From: Prevotella sp.
Lineage (GTDB): Bacteria > Bacteroidota > Bacteroidia > Bacteroidales > Bacteroidaceae
Direction of reading: 5' to 3'
NCBI GenBank assembly: GCA_017557405.1
Contig: JAFYYV010000003.1
Coordinates: forward strand, 1 to 64,000
Length of the DNA stretch: 64,000 bases
How positions within the stretch are numbered: the first letter of the stretch is position 1; the number at the start of each line of letters is the position of its first letter. The notes beneath the pieces are model-generated. The model saw only the letters and a program-made list of their open reading frames with translations. It ran no database searches and was not told the DNA's origin. Positions 25,700-33,781 of this stretch are shown here, in pieces. The position numbers and the translations under genes were made by a program.

Positions 25700-27031
25700 T
25701 TATTGTAACGCCTCACCGTTAATCTTCACGTTATTCACTATAGTGTTCTGAATGATATCGCGAGTGAACGCCTTCTTTTGATCTTTCACATCGATGTTCT
25801 CGAAAGTGAAATCGCGCAGGGCGTATTTCTCGGATGCACCCACATCGAAGAAATTACGGCACGTCATTTGTATGTTGCGCATCACGATGTTGTTGCATGT
25901 TGAGAGCGGCATATCAGGACGATTCTCGGGTTGATAGAACTGTGTCCAAGGGCGAACAACGAGGAAACTACCCGTTTTTCCTGTGATATTCTCAACAGTC
26001 ACATATTCATAATGTTGAGGCGTATCTGGGCGCATCTTCAGCCAAAGCACTCGCGAGGCATTGTCAGCACGGCAGTTTCGCAAGATTACATTCCTGTCGT
26101 GCAGGCTCTCACTACCCAGCGTAAGACATCCATGTACGGTTCCATAGTGGCAATTCTCAATCAAAATGTTGAAGCAGGGACCGTTTCTGTCGTCTTTGTC
26201 AGCCCATGTGCCCTTGCCACCTTTCAGCACCACAGCATCGTCGTTCACGTTCATATAGCAACCTCTCACCATCACATCGTGGCACGCATCGATGTCAATA
26301 GCATCGGTGCTGGGACCCTTTACGCCCTCTGTGGACGAATAGATATAGAGATCGAGGTATCGGGCGTGGTCACTCTTATAAATATGGTTCGTCCAGAAAG
26401 GCGAATTCATCAACCGCACATCCTGAACAGTAACGTTCTTACAGTTCGAGATGTAGGTCAAACGCGGACGTTGTGCATCCTTGTTCGTGCATTGCGGGTT
26501 CCATTCACGTCGAATCCAGAACTCGCGCCAATAATGGTAGCCGTTGCCATCGATGGTTCCTTTGCCCGCAATAGTGAATCCATCGAGTCCGTCAGCGTTT
26601 ACCAACGCCGTGAAATACTTGCAAGTCTGTCCCTCGATACGAGTCTCTTTGATGTCAAAATCCTCAATGCGCTCACTACCGCGTAGCACGGCTCCTTGCT
26701 CCAGATAGAGGTGGGTTCCTTGACGGAAATAAAGACTTCCGCTGGTGAAAGATCCTGCAGGTACCACAATCACACCCCCGCCTTCAGCCGCCGCCTTGTC
26801 GATGACCGCTTGAATGGCGTGTGTCTGCACTTGACTGCTCTCTGCGGCAACCCCATGTTCCGTGAGCACATACTTTCTGCCCAGAGTCGCCACATCCACT
26901 TTAGTCGTGTCGCAGAACCACTTGTCCATCAACGAACCATCGGGCCACAGTTGTTGCGGCTGCACTTTCTTCTTCGCATCGGCAAACGAGCATGCCAACA
27001 GTAGGATTGTGAAAAAGAGGAATCGTTTCAT
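25700..27031 (-). CDS. GH28 polygalacturonase-like hydrolase
   Basis: 443 residues. Signal peptide (1-17, ending FADA), then a right-handed beta-helix with the GH28 active site: STDAIDIDACHDVMV, VNDDAVVLKGG (the paired Asp) and the conserved LGSES turn. It hydrolyses galacturonic-acid-containing linkages of pectin; the long N-terminal IQAVIDKAAAEGGGVIVVPAG is typical of exo-acting or rhamnogalacturonan-cleaving bacterial members. First gene of the minus-strand pectin operon, 13 bp before the CE12 gene. ATG 27031 starts the signal peptide (MKRFLFFTILLLA); the frame opens 11 codons earlier at 27064. Confidence 0.92.
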   Translation of the reverse strand: MKRFLFFTILLLACSFADAKKKVQPQQLWPDGSLMDKWFCDTTKVDVATLGRKYVLTEHGVAAESSQVQTHAIQAVIDKAAAEGGGVIVVPAGSFTSGSLYFRQGTHLYLEQGAVLRGSERIEDFDIKETRIEGQTCKYFTALVNADGLDGFTIAGKGTIDGNGYHYWREFWIRREWNPQCTNKDAQRPRLTYISNCKNVTVQDVRLMNSPFWTNHIYKSDHARYLDLYIYSSTEGVKGPSTDAIDIDACHDVMVRGCYMNVNDDAVVLKGGKGTWADKDDRNGPCFNILIENCHYGTVHGCLTLGSESLHDRNVILRNCRADNASRVLWLKMRPDTPQHYEYVTVENITGKTGSFLVVRPWTQFYQPENRPDMPLSTCNNIVMRNIQMTCRNFFDVGASEKYALRDFTFENIDVKDQKKAFTRDIIQNTIVNNVKINGEALQ

Positions 27032-27061
27032 TTTTCTCTGAAGTAGTTGTTTATTTGTTTG

Positions 27062-27069
27062 CAAAGATA
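27062..27069 (-). promoter_or_regulatory. -7 box of the pectin operon
   Basis: TATCTTTG on the minus strand (27069-27062) fits TAnnTTTG and lies about 31 bp before the GH28 ATG at 27031. A clear -33 TTTG at the usual distance was not found, which may mean activator-dependent transcription. Confidence 0.5.
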
Positions 27070-27220
27070 CGACTTTTCGTTCAAAGTACGACTGCTAATA
27101 ATGACTTTTTAACTACAATTTTTGATGTTAAAAAAACGGAAAATACACATCTCGATTTTTCTTTTCGTTGGCTTCTTCGTCTAATCATTAGTTTTATAAG
27201 ACGAACCAAACAGAAATGAA

Positions 27221-28903
27221 ATGAAAAAAGGTTTTCATACCCTTCTGCTCGCATTTGTATGTGTTGCAGTGCAGGGACAGGATAATATGAAGGCAACCAA
27301 CGTTGTAGAGCAGGTTGTCATTACTTGCGACTCGATGCTCAATGCCCAACGGAAGGTGACGGCTCACATGAAGGTGGGCGATTATGATGGTCCTGTCGGT
27401 ATCAAACTACGTGGTAATAGTTCGCTCAGTTTCAATCAGAAGAAATATACCATCGAACTACGCGATGAGCAAGGTAGTGATGTAGAGGTTTCCTTATTGG
27501 GTATGCCTGCCCATAGCGATTGGGTGCTGTTGGCTCCTTACAACGACGTTTCGGCGATTCGTGACCCTTTGGCTTTCCAATTGTGGCGTGATATGGGGCA
27601 TTGGGCTCCCCGTACACGAATGGTGGAATTGACCTTCAACGGCGAATATCGAGGCATTTACATTCTTTCCGAAGCCATCAAGCGCGGCGAGAATCGTGTG
27701 AACATCGATAAATTGAAGAAGAGTGATGTGGATGGACGTGCCGTTACGGGTGGTTATATTCTGCGCATAGACGCTGTTGACGAGAATGATGCAACGTTCC
27801 CTTCGAAGGTTCCAGGCGTGGGTTTGGGCACTATGATGACTCAGATAACTTGGTCATGCATCTATCCGAAAAAACGGAAGATACAACCCGAGCAGTTGGC
27901 TTATATCGAGAGTTTTGTGGATTCGATGGAGCAGGTTATCCAATCGGATTATTTTGCCGACCCTCAACGTGGTTACGCTCGCTATATTGATGTGCCATCG
28001 TTTGTGGATTATTTTATCCATACCGAGTTGAGCATGAATGCCGATGGCTACAAGCGCAGCGCTTATTTCTACAAGGAAAAACTACATGCTGACGGAACGG
28101 GCGGCAAAATGGTGGCAGGACCTGTGTGGGATTATAACTTGGCTTACGGAAACTGCAATTTCTGCAATGCCGATAATCCTGAGGCTTGGTGTTTCGAGGG
28201 TGGCAACACGCAGCCTACACCCGCTTTTTGGCAGCGCTTGTTGCAAGATCCTGCTTTTCGAAAGGCTGTGAAAATGCGTTATAAAGAATTGCGCAAAGGG
28301 GTGCTGAGTGATAAAGCCATCAATGATTATATTGATCATCATGTCAAGTTATTGGCTCCAAATATTGATCATCACTTCGAGGCTTTTCCTGAATTGCTGA
28401 CATCTGGTGAGCAGGATGAACAACCGCAGATGACTTCACCCTTTGGATTTCCTCCTATGGGAGGCGGTTTCCCGCAAATGCAAGGCGGTTTTCCACCCAT
28501 GCAGGGCGACTTCCCACAAATGCCAGTAGGCTTCCCTCGCATGGGAGGTGGTTTCCCAATGCCTGGTGGTTTTTCTATGCCCGACTCCATACCGCAATTC
28601 CCAGGTGGTTTTCCCCCTATGGGAGGTGGATTCCCGCCTATGGGAGGTGATTTTCAGATGCCAGGCGGCTTCCCGGATATGGGTGGCTTCGGAGGTGGAA
28701 ATGCCCTCAGTTGGTTCGCGGCTTATCGCGTCAGCTCGTATGAAGAGGAGATTGTCATGTTGAAGAAGTGGTTTGCCGACCGATTTGCTTTCCTCGACCG
28801 CAACATCGACCGATTTGACAAGGATTGGGAGCCTAACATACAAGAATTGCGTGAAACGAGAATGCCGCAATTCGGTTCTCCTTTTCCCTTTTCTCCCTTT
28901 TAA
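27221..28903 (+). CDS. secreted CotH-kinase-family protein with Phe-Pro-Met-Gly repeat
   Basis: 560 residues. Signal peptide (1-19, ending VQGQ). Residues about 25-400 match the CotH family (VGIKLRGNSSLSFNQKKYTIELRD, LLAPYNDVSAIRDPLAFQLW, GEYRGIYILSEAIKRGENRVNIDK, PVWDYNLAYGN). CotH members include atypical secreted protein kinases; in gut Bacteroidota the function is not established. Residues about 406-500 form a low-complexity insert of roughly 15 copies of FP-M-GG (FPPMGGGFPQMQGGFPPM), before a conserved C-terminal helix bundle (RVSSYEEEIVMLKKWFADR). It is divergent from the pectin operon and followed by a 22-bp repeat array. Confidence 0.85.
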   Translation: MKKGFHTLLLAFVCVAVQGQDNMKATNVVEQVVITCDSMLNAQRKVTAHMKVGDYDGPVGIKLRGNSSLSFNQKKYTIELRDEQGSDVEVSLLGMPAHSDWVLLAPYNDVSAIRDPLAFQLWRDMGHWAPRTRMVELTFNGEYRGIYILSEAIKRGENRVNIDKLKKSDVDGRAVTGGYILRIDAVDENDATFPSKVPGVGLGTMMTQITWSCIYPKKRKIQPEQLAYIESFVDSMEQVIQSDYFADPQRGYARYIDVPSFVDYFIHTELSMNADGYKRSAYFYKEKLHADGTGGKMVAGPVWDYNLAYGNCNFCNADNPEAWCFEGGNTQPTPAFWQRLLQDPAFRKAVKMRYKELRKGVLSDKAINDYIDHHVKLLAPNIDHHFEAFPELLTSGEQDEQPQMTSPFGFPPMGGGFPQMQGGFPPMQGDFPQMPVGFPRMGGGFPMPGGFSMPDSIPQFPGGFPPMGGGFPPMGGDFQMPGGFPDMGGFGGGNALSWFAAYRVSSYEEEIVMLKKWFADRFAFLDRNIDRFDKDWEPNIQELRETRMPQFGSPFPFSPF

Positions 28904-28937
28904 TGAGGGGAGATGATGCTTAATTACAAATGCCGAA

Positions 28938-29022
28938 GTCAAAGCTATGCAATGAGGGGCTCAAAGCTATGCAATGAGTCGGTCAAAGGATATAAATGAC
29001 ACTGTCAAAGTTATGCAATGAC
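28938..29022. repeat. 22-bp-phase palindrome array D
   Basis: Four 19-bp units begin at 28938, 28960, 28982 and 29004, each exactly 22 bp apart with 3-bp gaps. The first is GTCAAAGCTATGCAATGAG, the exact reverse complement of the unit at 206-224. The third has a diverged centre (AAGGATATAAA) but keeps the TCA...TGA ends. Confidence 0.88.
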
Positions 29023-29076
29023 AAACACCACTTTTTCCCACCCAATTGTGCACTTTTCTGTGAAAAAATGATGATT

Positions 29077-29098
29077 TTTCACGCTAACAAGCGTGAAA
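29077..29098. repeat. short perfect inverted repeat
   Basis: TTTCACGC (29077-29084), loop TAACAA, GCGTGAAA (29091-29098). No T tract follows, so it is more likely a protein-binding palindrome or structural RNA element than a terminator. Confidence 0.55.
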
Positions 29099-29422
29099 TT
29101 ACCAAAGGTTGAATGCTTTCAGAATACCCTCGTGTGACAATTGGGACAATTAGACAACATTTTTTTGCGTGCTCCAATTTTGAGTTATTTTCGCAGAGGA
29201 TTGATTATCAATAAGTTATATAATATAATTAATATATATTAATAATTATAATTAATAATTTAACTATAAATTAACATAAACTATAGCTTATTTTATAGCT
29301 TTTTTGAGCGATTTTGATGCTTGTTGATACAAATTTTAACTGAGAAACTCCCCGTTTTCAACATGCTAAAAATCTCCTTTCCTTGGGAAGAGGTTGGGAG
29401 GGGTTATTAAGCATGAAAAAAC

Positions 29423-29456
29423 AATTGTCCTAATTGTCACAATTGTCACAATTAGG
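29423..29456. repeat. 9-bp tandem repeat forming a 28-bp near-palindrome
   Basis: AATTGTCCT, AATTGTCAC, AATTGTCAC, AATTAGG in tandem. Positions 29429-29456 read almost identically on both strands, with two mismatched symmetric positions. It sits 41 bp upstream of the -33 box at 29497, a plausible place for a regulator-binding site. Confidence 0.6.
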
Positions 29457-29496
29457 TGCACGATGGTCGAAGAGTCGTTGAGTTTTTCGTTATTTG

Positions 29497-29528
29497 TTTG
29501 TTTTATTAGCGAAAAGGTTGTATCTTTG
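29497..29528 (+). promoter_or_regulatory. promoter of the MG2-like protein and possibly the following operon
   Basis: TTTG (29497-29500), 20 bp, TATCTTTG (29521-29528): full match to the Bacteroidota consensus. The leader would be about 47 nt before ATG 29581. Confidence 0.7.
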
Positions 29529-29580
29529 CAGAGAAGAGGGGGGGAGTTTACCTAAATGCTATTTTTATACGAGTTTTATA

Positions 29581-32376
29581 ATGAAATCTAGACATATTCT
29601 GAGATTGCTTGTTGGATTGCTGGCTGTTGGTTGTTGGGCGATGGAAGCTCAAGCCGATGATTTGGATTCAATTGCCAATCGGTTGGCAGAGGTTGGTCGT
29701 CAGCAGGTCCAAGAGAAGATATATATTCATACTGACAACGAATGTTATTTCATAGGCGACACTTTGTGGTATAAGGCATACGTGCTTCGCGCCGATGATT
29801 TGCGGCAGAGCGACATGAGTAGAATGGCCTATGTGGAATTGTTGTCGCCAGATGGTTTGGTGGTGGAGCGCCAATGCATTGTCACGGGAGCAGGAGGATA
29901 TGCTTGTGGCCAATTCGCTTTGCAAGATTCGTTGTATTCGGGGTATTATGAGTTGCGTGCTTATACGCGCTGGATGCTGAATTTCAACGTGAGCGAACGG
30001 GAGTATACGCGTGAAGATCGTTTTTTGTTTTACAACAACCAGATGTGTAAGGATTACTATCGCGACTGGGATGGATTGTTCTCGCGTGTGATTCCTATTT
30101 ATAGTAAACCAGAAGTCGCTGGCGATTGGGATGGCAAGTACATGTATGGAAGACCGAAGCAGGAAATCGTGAATACCAAGAAAGATAAATTGTCGGTGGA
30201 TTTCTACCCTGAGGGAGGCAATCTGGTGGAAGGCGTGAAGAGCCGTGTGGCATTTGAGGTGAAGGATGGAAATGGCGAAAGGATTGATTTGGAGGGTCGG
30301 CTCGACGATGGTTCGCAAGTGAAAGTGCTTCGTGAGGGACGTGGAGTGTTTGAGTACACGCCTTCTGGCAAGTCTCAGCGGTTGACTTTTAATTGGAAGG
30401 AGAAGGAATACGATTTTGCGTTGCCAAAAGCAAGTAAGTCGGGTGTCGTGTTGATGGTGAAAGACGAGAAGGCTGCACGTAGCGGAGCCTCGCATTGGAA
30501 GGTGGAGTTGTCTCATTCATCGGATATGAGTGGAGTGCCCGTGGGTGTGGCTGTGCTTTGCAGAGGTCAACTCGTTGGTTTCGAGAAAGTTACGCTTGGA
30601 GAAAAGAACCAGGAAGTGTCGCTCCCGACATCGCTTCCAACAGGCGTGAATGATGTGCAGATTGTTGATGCCGAGGGAAATACATTGGCTTCGCGCCTCA
30701 TTTTTGTCAATGGAAACGACCGAGCGTTGCCTGTAGAAGTGGATCTGGGTGGTAGGATGGATTTCATGCCGTATGAGAAAATTGGTGTGACGGTCACTTC
30801 TGATTCACAATTGGTATCACCCGACACAGAAGGCACAACCTTCTCTATTTCAGTGAGAGACGCGCAAACCGATGACCCTACTTACGACGATGGCGACATG
30901 CTGAGTGAGATGCTGCTGACGAGCGATTTGAAAGGCTTCGTGGCTCATCCTGCTTATTATTTTGAACGCGATGACGCCGAACATCGAGCCGCATTGGATT
31001 TGCTGATGATGGTGCAAGGTTGGCGAAGATACAAACCTGTGGATTCGTTGCGTTACAAGCCTGAGGTGACGATGACCATCGAGGGTAGTGTGAACAAGAT
31101 GCTGTCGTTGCCGATTCTTTATATAGATGATGTGGAAAAACTGAACGCCCGTCCGTCATTGGCTGAAGAGATGCTACAGTTGTTGGATAATATGACGGGT
31201 GCGACAACGATTGGAGATTCTGATCAAGATGCTGACGCCGAAGAAAAGGCCTCGACTGAAGAAGAGCCCGTTGAAGCTGAAGAATGGGAAGGCTCGTTGG
31301 GCGTGAACCACAAAAAGTTACGCAAGGAAGTGCTTGTTGAGGCCGAAATAACGACTGGCGTGGAGAGCGCGGGAGTTGTTCTGAAGACGCAGAACGGTGG
31401 TCATTTCTTTTTCCAAGTACCACCCTTCTATGGAAAGGCGATCCTCTTCATGAAGGCCTATGCAGAGAAGGATTCGTTGAAGAGGGGGATGACTTCGCGG
31501 CAAGACAAGAAAGTGCTTGATGAAGAGAGTTACCCTGACTATTACGTGAAGCGAGACTTGTTCTACCCTGTGTTCAGTCATCCCTACGATTTCTATCAAA
31601 CCCACCAACCTGAAGCCAAGAAGACCGAAGACATAGAAGAGCAAGACGTTAAACAAAACGGAAAACTGGAAGGTGAGCATACGTTGCAGACGGTGAATGT
31701 GGAGGCTCGTCGTCGTGGTAGAAGGGCTATTGATTATAACAAACCAGCCTATGTGGTGGATGCTTACGACTTATACAACGAAGCAACCGATCGCGGTCTT
31801 TCATGGGGAATCCCGAACATGGGAACATTCCCTCCAATAGCGTGTTATACGGTGTATGGCAATATGAACCGTTATAATTCATATAATGTGAGGGCTCAAA
31901 TTGGTGAATACATTTTTTACCGCAATTACAGCGAAGGTGAGATGACAAACGTGAAGAATCGCGGTATTGGCGCGACATTCAATGATTTGCATCTGAAGAG
32001 GATTGAGAATTTCCGCTTCTTCACTGACTATGAGCCGAGGAATGCCGATGTGCGTTTGCCTGAAAGCATGAATCGCGCGGACATTACGGTTGTGTATGAG
32101 ACGATTCCCGATGATGGTAAGCGCTATACTTACCGCGATCGCCGGTATGTATTGGATGGATTCGCATTTCCTGAGGATTTTTACAATCCTGATTACAGCC
32201 AAATGCCACTTCCTGCTCCAACTGATTATCGTCGCACGCTCTATTGGAATCCGAATGCGAAGATGGATGCAGACGGAATATTCCATGTGGACTTGTACAA
32301 CAATTCTCATGAAACACGCGTGAAAGTCAGTGTGGCAGGTGTGATGAAGGATGGTCGGCTGATCAAGCAAAAATGA
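29581..32376 (+). CDS. large secreted MG2/carboxypeptidase-regulatory-like protein
   Basis: 931 residues. Signal peptide (1-25, ending AQAD). Residues about 35-150 resemble an alpha-2-macroglobulin MG2 domain (EKIYIHTDNECYFIGDTLWYKAYVL, GYYELRAYTRWMLN), followed by further beta-sandwich domains (SVDFYPEGGNLVEG, about 200-300). An acidic linker (about 555-590, DSDQDADAEEKASTEEEPVEAEEWEG) precedes a C-terminal part with a degenerate receptor-plug-like segment (LQTVNVEARRRGRRA... YNEATDRG). There is no transmembrane barrel, so it is not a transporter. Such proteins are common beside TonB receptors in Bacteroidota, but no function is established. ATG 29581 begins the signal peptide and follows the promoter; 51 bp separate it from the MFS gene. 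Confidence 0.8.
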   Translation: MKSRHILRLLVGLLAVGCWAMEAQADDLDSIANRLAEVGRQQVQEKIYIHTDNECYFIGDTLWYKAYVLRADDLRQSDMSRMAYVELLSPDGLVVERQCIVTGAGGYACGQFALQDSLYSGYYELRAYTRWMLNFNVSEREYTREDRFLFYNNQMCKDYYRDWDGLFSRVIPIYSKPEVAGDWDGKYMYGRPKQEIVNTKKDKLSVDFYPEGGNLVEGVKSRVAFEVKDGNGERIDLEGRLDDGSQVKVLREGRGVFEYTPSGKSQRLTFNWKEKEYDFALPKASKSGVVLMVKDEKAARSGASHWKVELSHSSDMSGVPVGVAVLCRGQLVGFEKVTLGEKNQEVSLPTSLPTGVNDVQIVDAEGNTLASRLIFVNGNDRALPVEVDLGGRMDFMPYEKIGVTVTSDSQLVSPDTEGTTFSISVRDAQTDDPTYDDGDMLSEMLLTSDLKGFVAHPAYYFERDDAEHRAALDLLMMVQGWRRYKPVDSLRYKPEVTMTIEGSVNKMLSLPILYIDDVEKLNARPSLAEEMLQLLDNMTGATTIGDSDQDADAEEKASTEEEPVEAEEWEGSLGVNHKKLRKEVLVEAEITTGVESAGVVLKTQNGGHFFFQVPPFYGKAILFMKAYAEKDSLKRGMTSRQDKKVLDEESYPDYYVKRDLFYPVFSHPYDFYQTHQPEAKKTEDIEEQDVKQNGKLEGEHTLQTVNVEARRRGRRAIDYNKPAYVVDAYDLYNEATDRGLSWGIPNMGTFPPIACYTVYGNMNRYNSYNVRAQIGEYIFYRNYSEGEMTNVKNRGIGATFNDLHLKRIENFRFFTDYEPRNADVRLPESMNRADITVVYETIPDDGKRYTYRDRRYVLDGFAFPEDFYNPDYSQMPLPAPTDYRRTLYWNPNAKMDADGIFHVDLYNNSHETRVKVSVAGVMKDGRLIKQK

Positions 32377-32427
32377 GTTTCTCCTTTTTCACTCAAAAGG
32401 TTTTATAATAGGAATCAATAATTCAAA

Positions 32428-33747
32428 ATGATGGAACATAACAATCGCTGGTTCATTTATTTCATTTGTATGGTGTCTGCTATGGGAGGCCTGCTCTTTG
32501 GTTACGATTGGGTGGTCATAGGAGGCGCCAAACCGTTTTATGAACTATTCTTCGGCATTAGTGACAGCCCTGTTCTTCAAGGTTTGGCTATGACAACTGC
32601 ATTGATTGGTTGTCTGGTGGGGGCGATGGTGGCTGGTGCTGCAGCCGACAAGTACGGTCGCAAACCTTTGTTGATGCTCTCGGCGATGTTATTCACCATC
32701 TCTGCCATTGGTACAGGATTGTTCAATGATTTCACTTTGTTCAATATTGCCCGCTTCATCGGAGGAATCGGCATAGGAGTCGCATCTGCATTAGCGCCGA
32801 TGTATATTGCTGAGGTCAGCCCTACTGAGATTCGTGGTCGTATGGTCAGTTTGAACCAAATGACCATTGTGTTGGGAATTCTTTCTGCTCAAATTGTGAA
32901 CATGTTGTTGGCTCGCGAATCTTCAGACACTATCAACCAAGCATGGAATGTGGAGTGGGGATGGCGTTGGATGTTTTGGGCGGAGACATTACCTGCTGCC
33001 TTGTTCTTGGTGATGAGTTATTTCATCCCTGAGAGCCCCGTCTATATGAAACTAAAACAGGAGAAGAATACGTTACCAAACCAAAAACAGAAGGCTGGGT
33101 TGAGCGAACTGTTTCAACATAAATATGCAAAAGTGTTGTTGCTGGGTTTGGTGATTGCTGTATTCCAACAATGGTGTGGAACGAATGTCATCTTCAACTA
33201 TGCACAAGAGATATTTGTAGGTGCTGGGTTTGATGTAGATGCTATGTTCATCAATATTGTCATCACGGGCATTGCCAATGTTGTGTTTACTATTGTGGCG
33301 CTTTATACGATTGAGAAATGGGGTCGTCGCACCTTGATGTTGATAGGTGCAGGAGGGCTCGGGTTTATATATCTGATACTCGGCACATGCTATTTCATGG
33401 GTGTTACTGGAGTGATGATGGTCGCCCTTGTAGTGGCTGCCATATCCGTTTATGCGATGACTCTCGCTCCTGTTACATGGACCTTGTTGGCTGAGATTTT
33501 CCCCGACAAGATACGAGGAATAGCGATGGCCACTTGCACATTTGCACTTTGGGTGGGATGTTGCACGCTTACATTCTCATTCCCTTCCATGAATGCGGCT
33601 CTGGGTAGCAGCGGCACTTTCTGGATTTATAGCGCCATCTGCCTCTCTGCTTTCTTGTTCCTTTTCTTGAAATGTCCCGAAACAAAAGGCAAGAGTCTTG
33701 AAAAACTGGAACAGGAATTAGTGGAGCAATCCACCTCTAATTTATGA
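32428..33747 (+). CDS. MFS sugar porter (sugar:H+ symporter)
   Basis: 439 residues, 12 predicted membrane helices. Sugar-porter signatures: GGLLFGYDWVVIGGA in helix 1, DKYGRKPLLML, GGIGIGVASALAPMYIAEVSPTEIRGR, WGWRWMFWAETLPA, PESPVYM and the C-terminal PETKGKSLEKLE. These are inner-membrane symporters for xylose, galactose, arabinose or similar monosaccharides. In this operon, with GH35 and GH2 enzymes, galactose is the likeliest substrate, by inference. The start may be ATG 32428 or the next codon, ATG 32431. Confidence 0.93.
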   Translation: MMEHNNRWFIYFICMVSAMGGLLFGYDWVVIGGAKPFYELFFGISDSPVLQGLAMTTALIGCLVGAMVAGAAADKYGRKPLLMLSAMLFTISAIGTGLFNDFTLFNIARFIGGIGIGVASALAPMYIAEVSPTEIRGRMVSLNQMTIVLGILSAQIVNMLLARESSDTINQAWNVEWGWRWMFWAETLPAALFLVMSYFIPESPVYMKLKQEKNTLPNQKQKAGLSELFQHKYAKVLLLGLVIAVFQQWCGTNVIFNYAQEIFVGAGFDVDAMFINIVITGIANVVFTIVALYTIEKWGRRTLMLIGAGGLGFIYLILGTCYFMGVTGVMMVALVVAAISVYAMTLAPVTWTLLAEIFPDKIRGIAMATCTFALWVGCCTLTFSFPSMNAALGSSGTFWIYSAICLSAFLFLFLKCPETKGKSLEKLEQELVEQSTSNL

Positions 33748-33781
33748 ACTGACAAACTCATAAACTAATACACTCAAACTC

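Larger units (their letters stand above)
28904..29580. other. 677-bp intergenic region, AT-rich with several repeats
   Basis: No gene is supported. In order it contains 22-bp-phase array D (28938-29022), an 8-bp perfect hairpin (29077-29098), an extremely AT-rich block (about 29205-29290, nearly all A/T), a 9-bp tandem repeat (29423-29456) and the promoter of the downstream gene (29497-29528). Confidence 0.75.

Noticed and set aside
29205-29290. AT-rich block as a replication origin
   Set aside because: No DnaA boxes close to TTATCCACA and no dnaA or other origin-linked genes nearby; more likely a flexible intergenic stretch.
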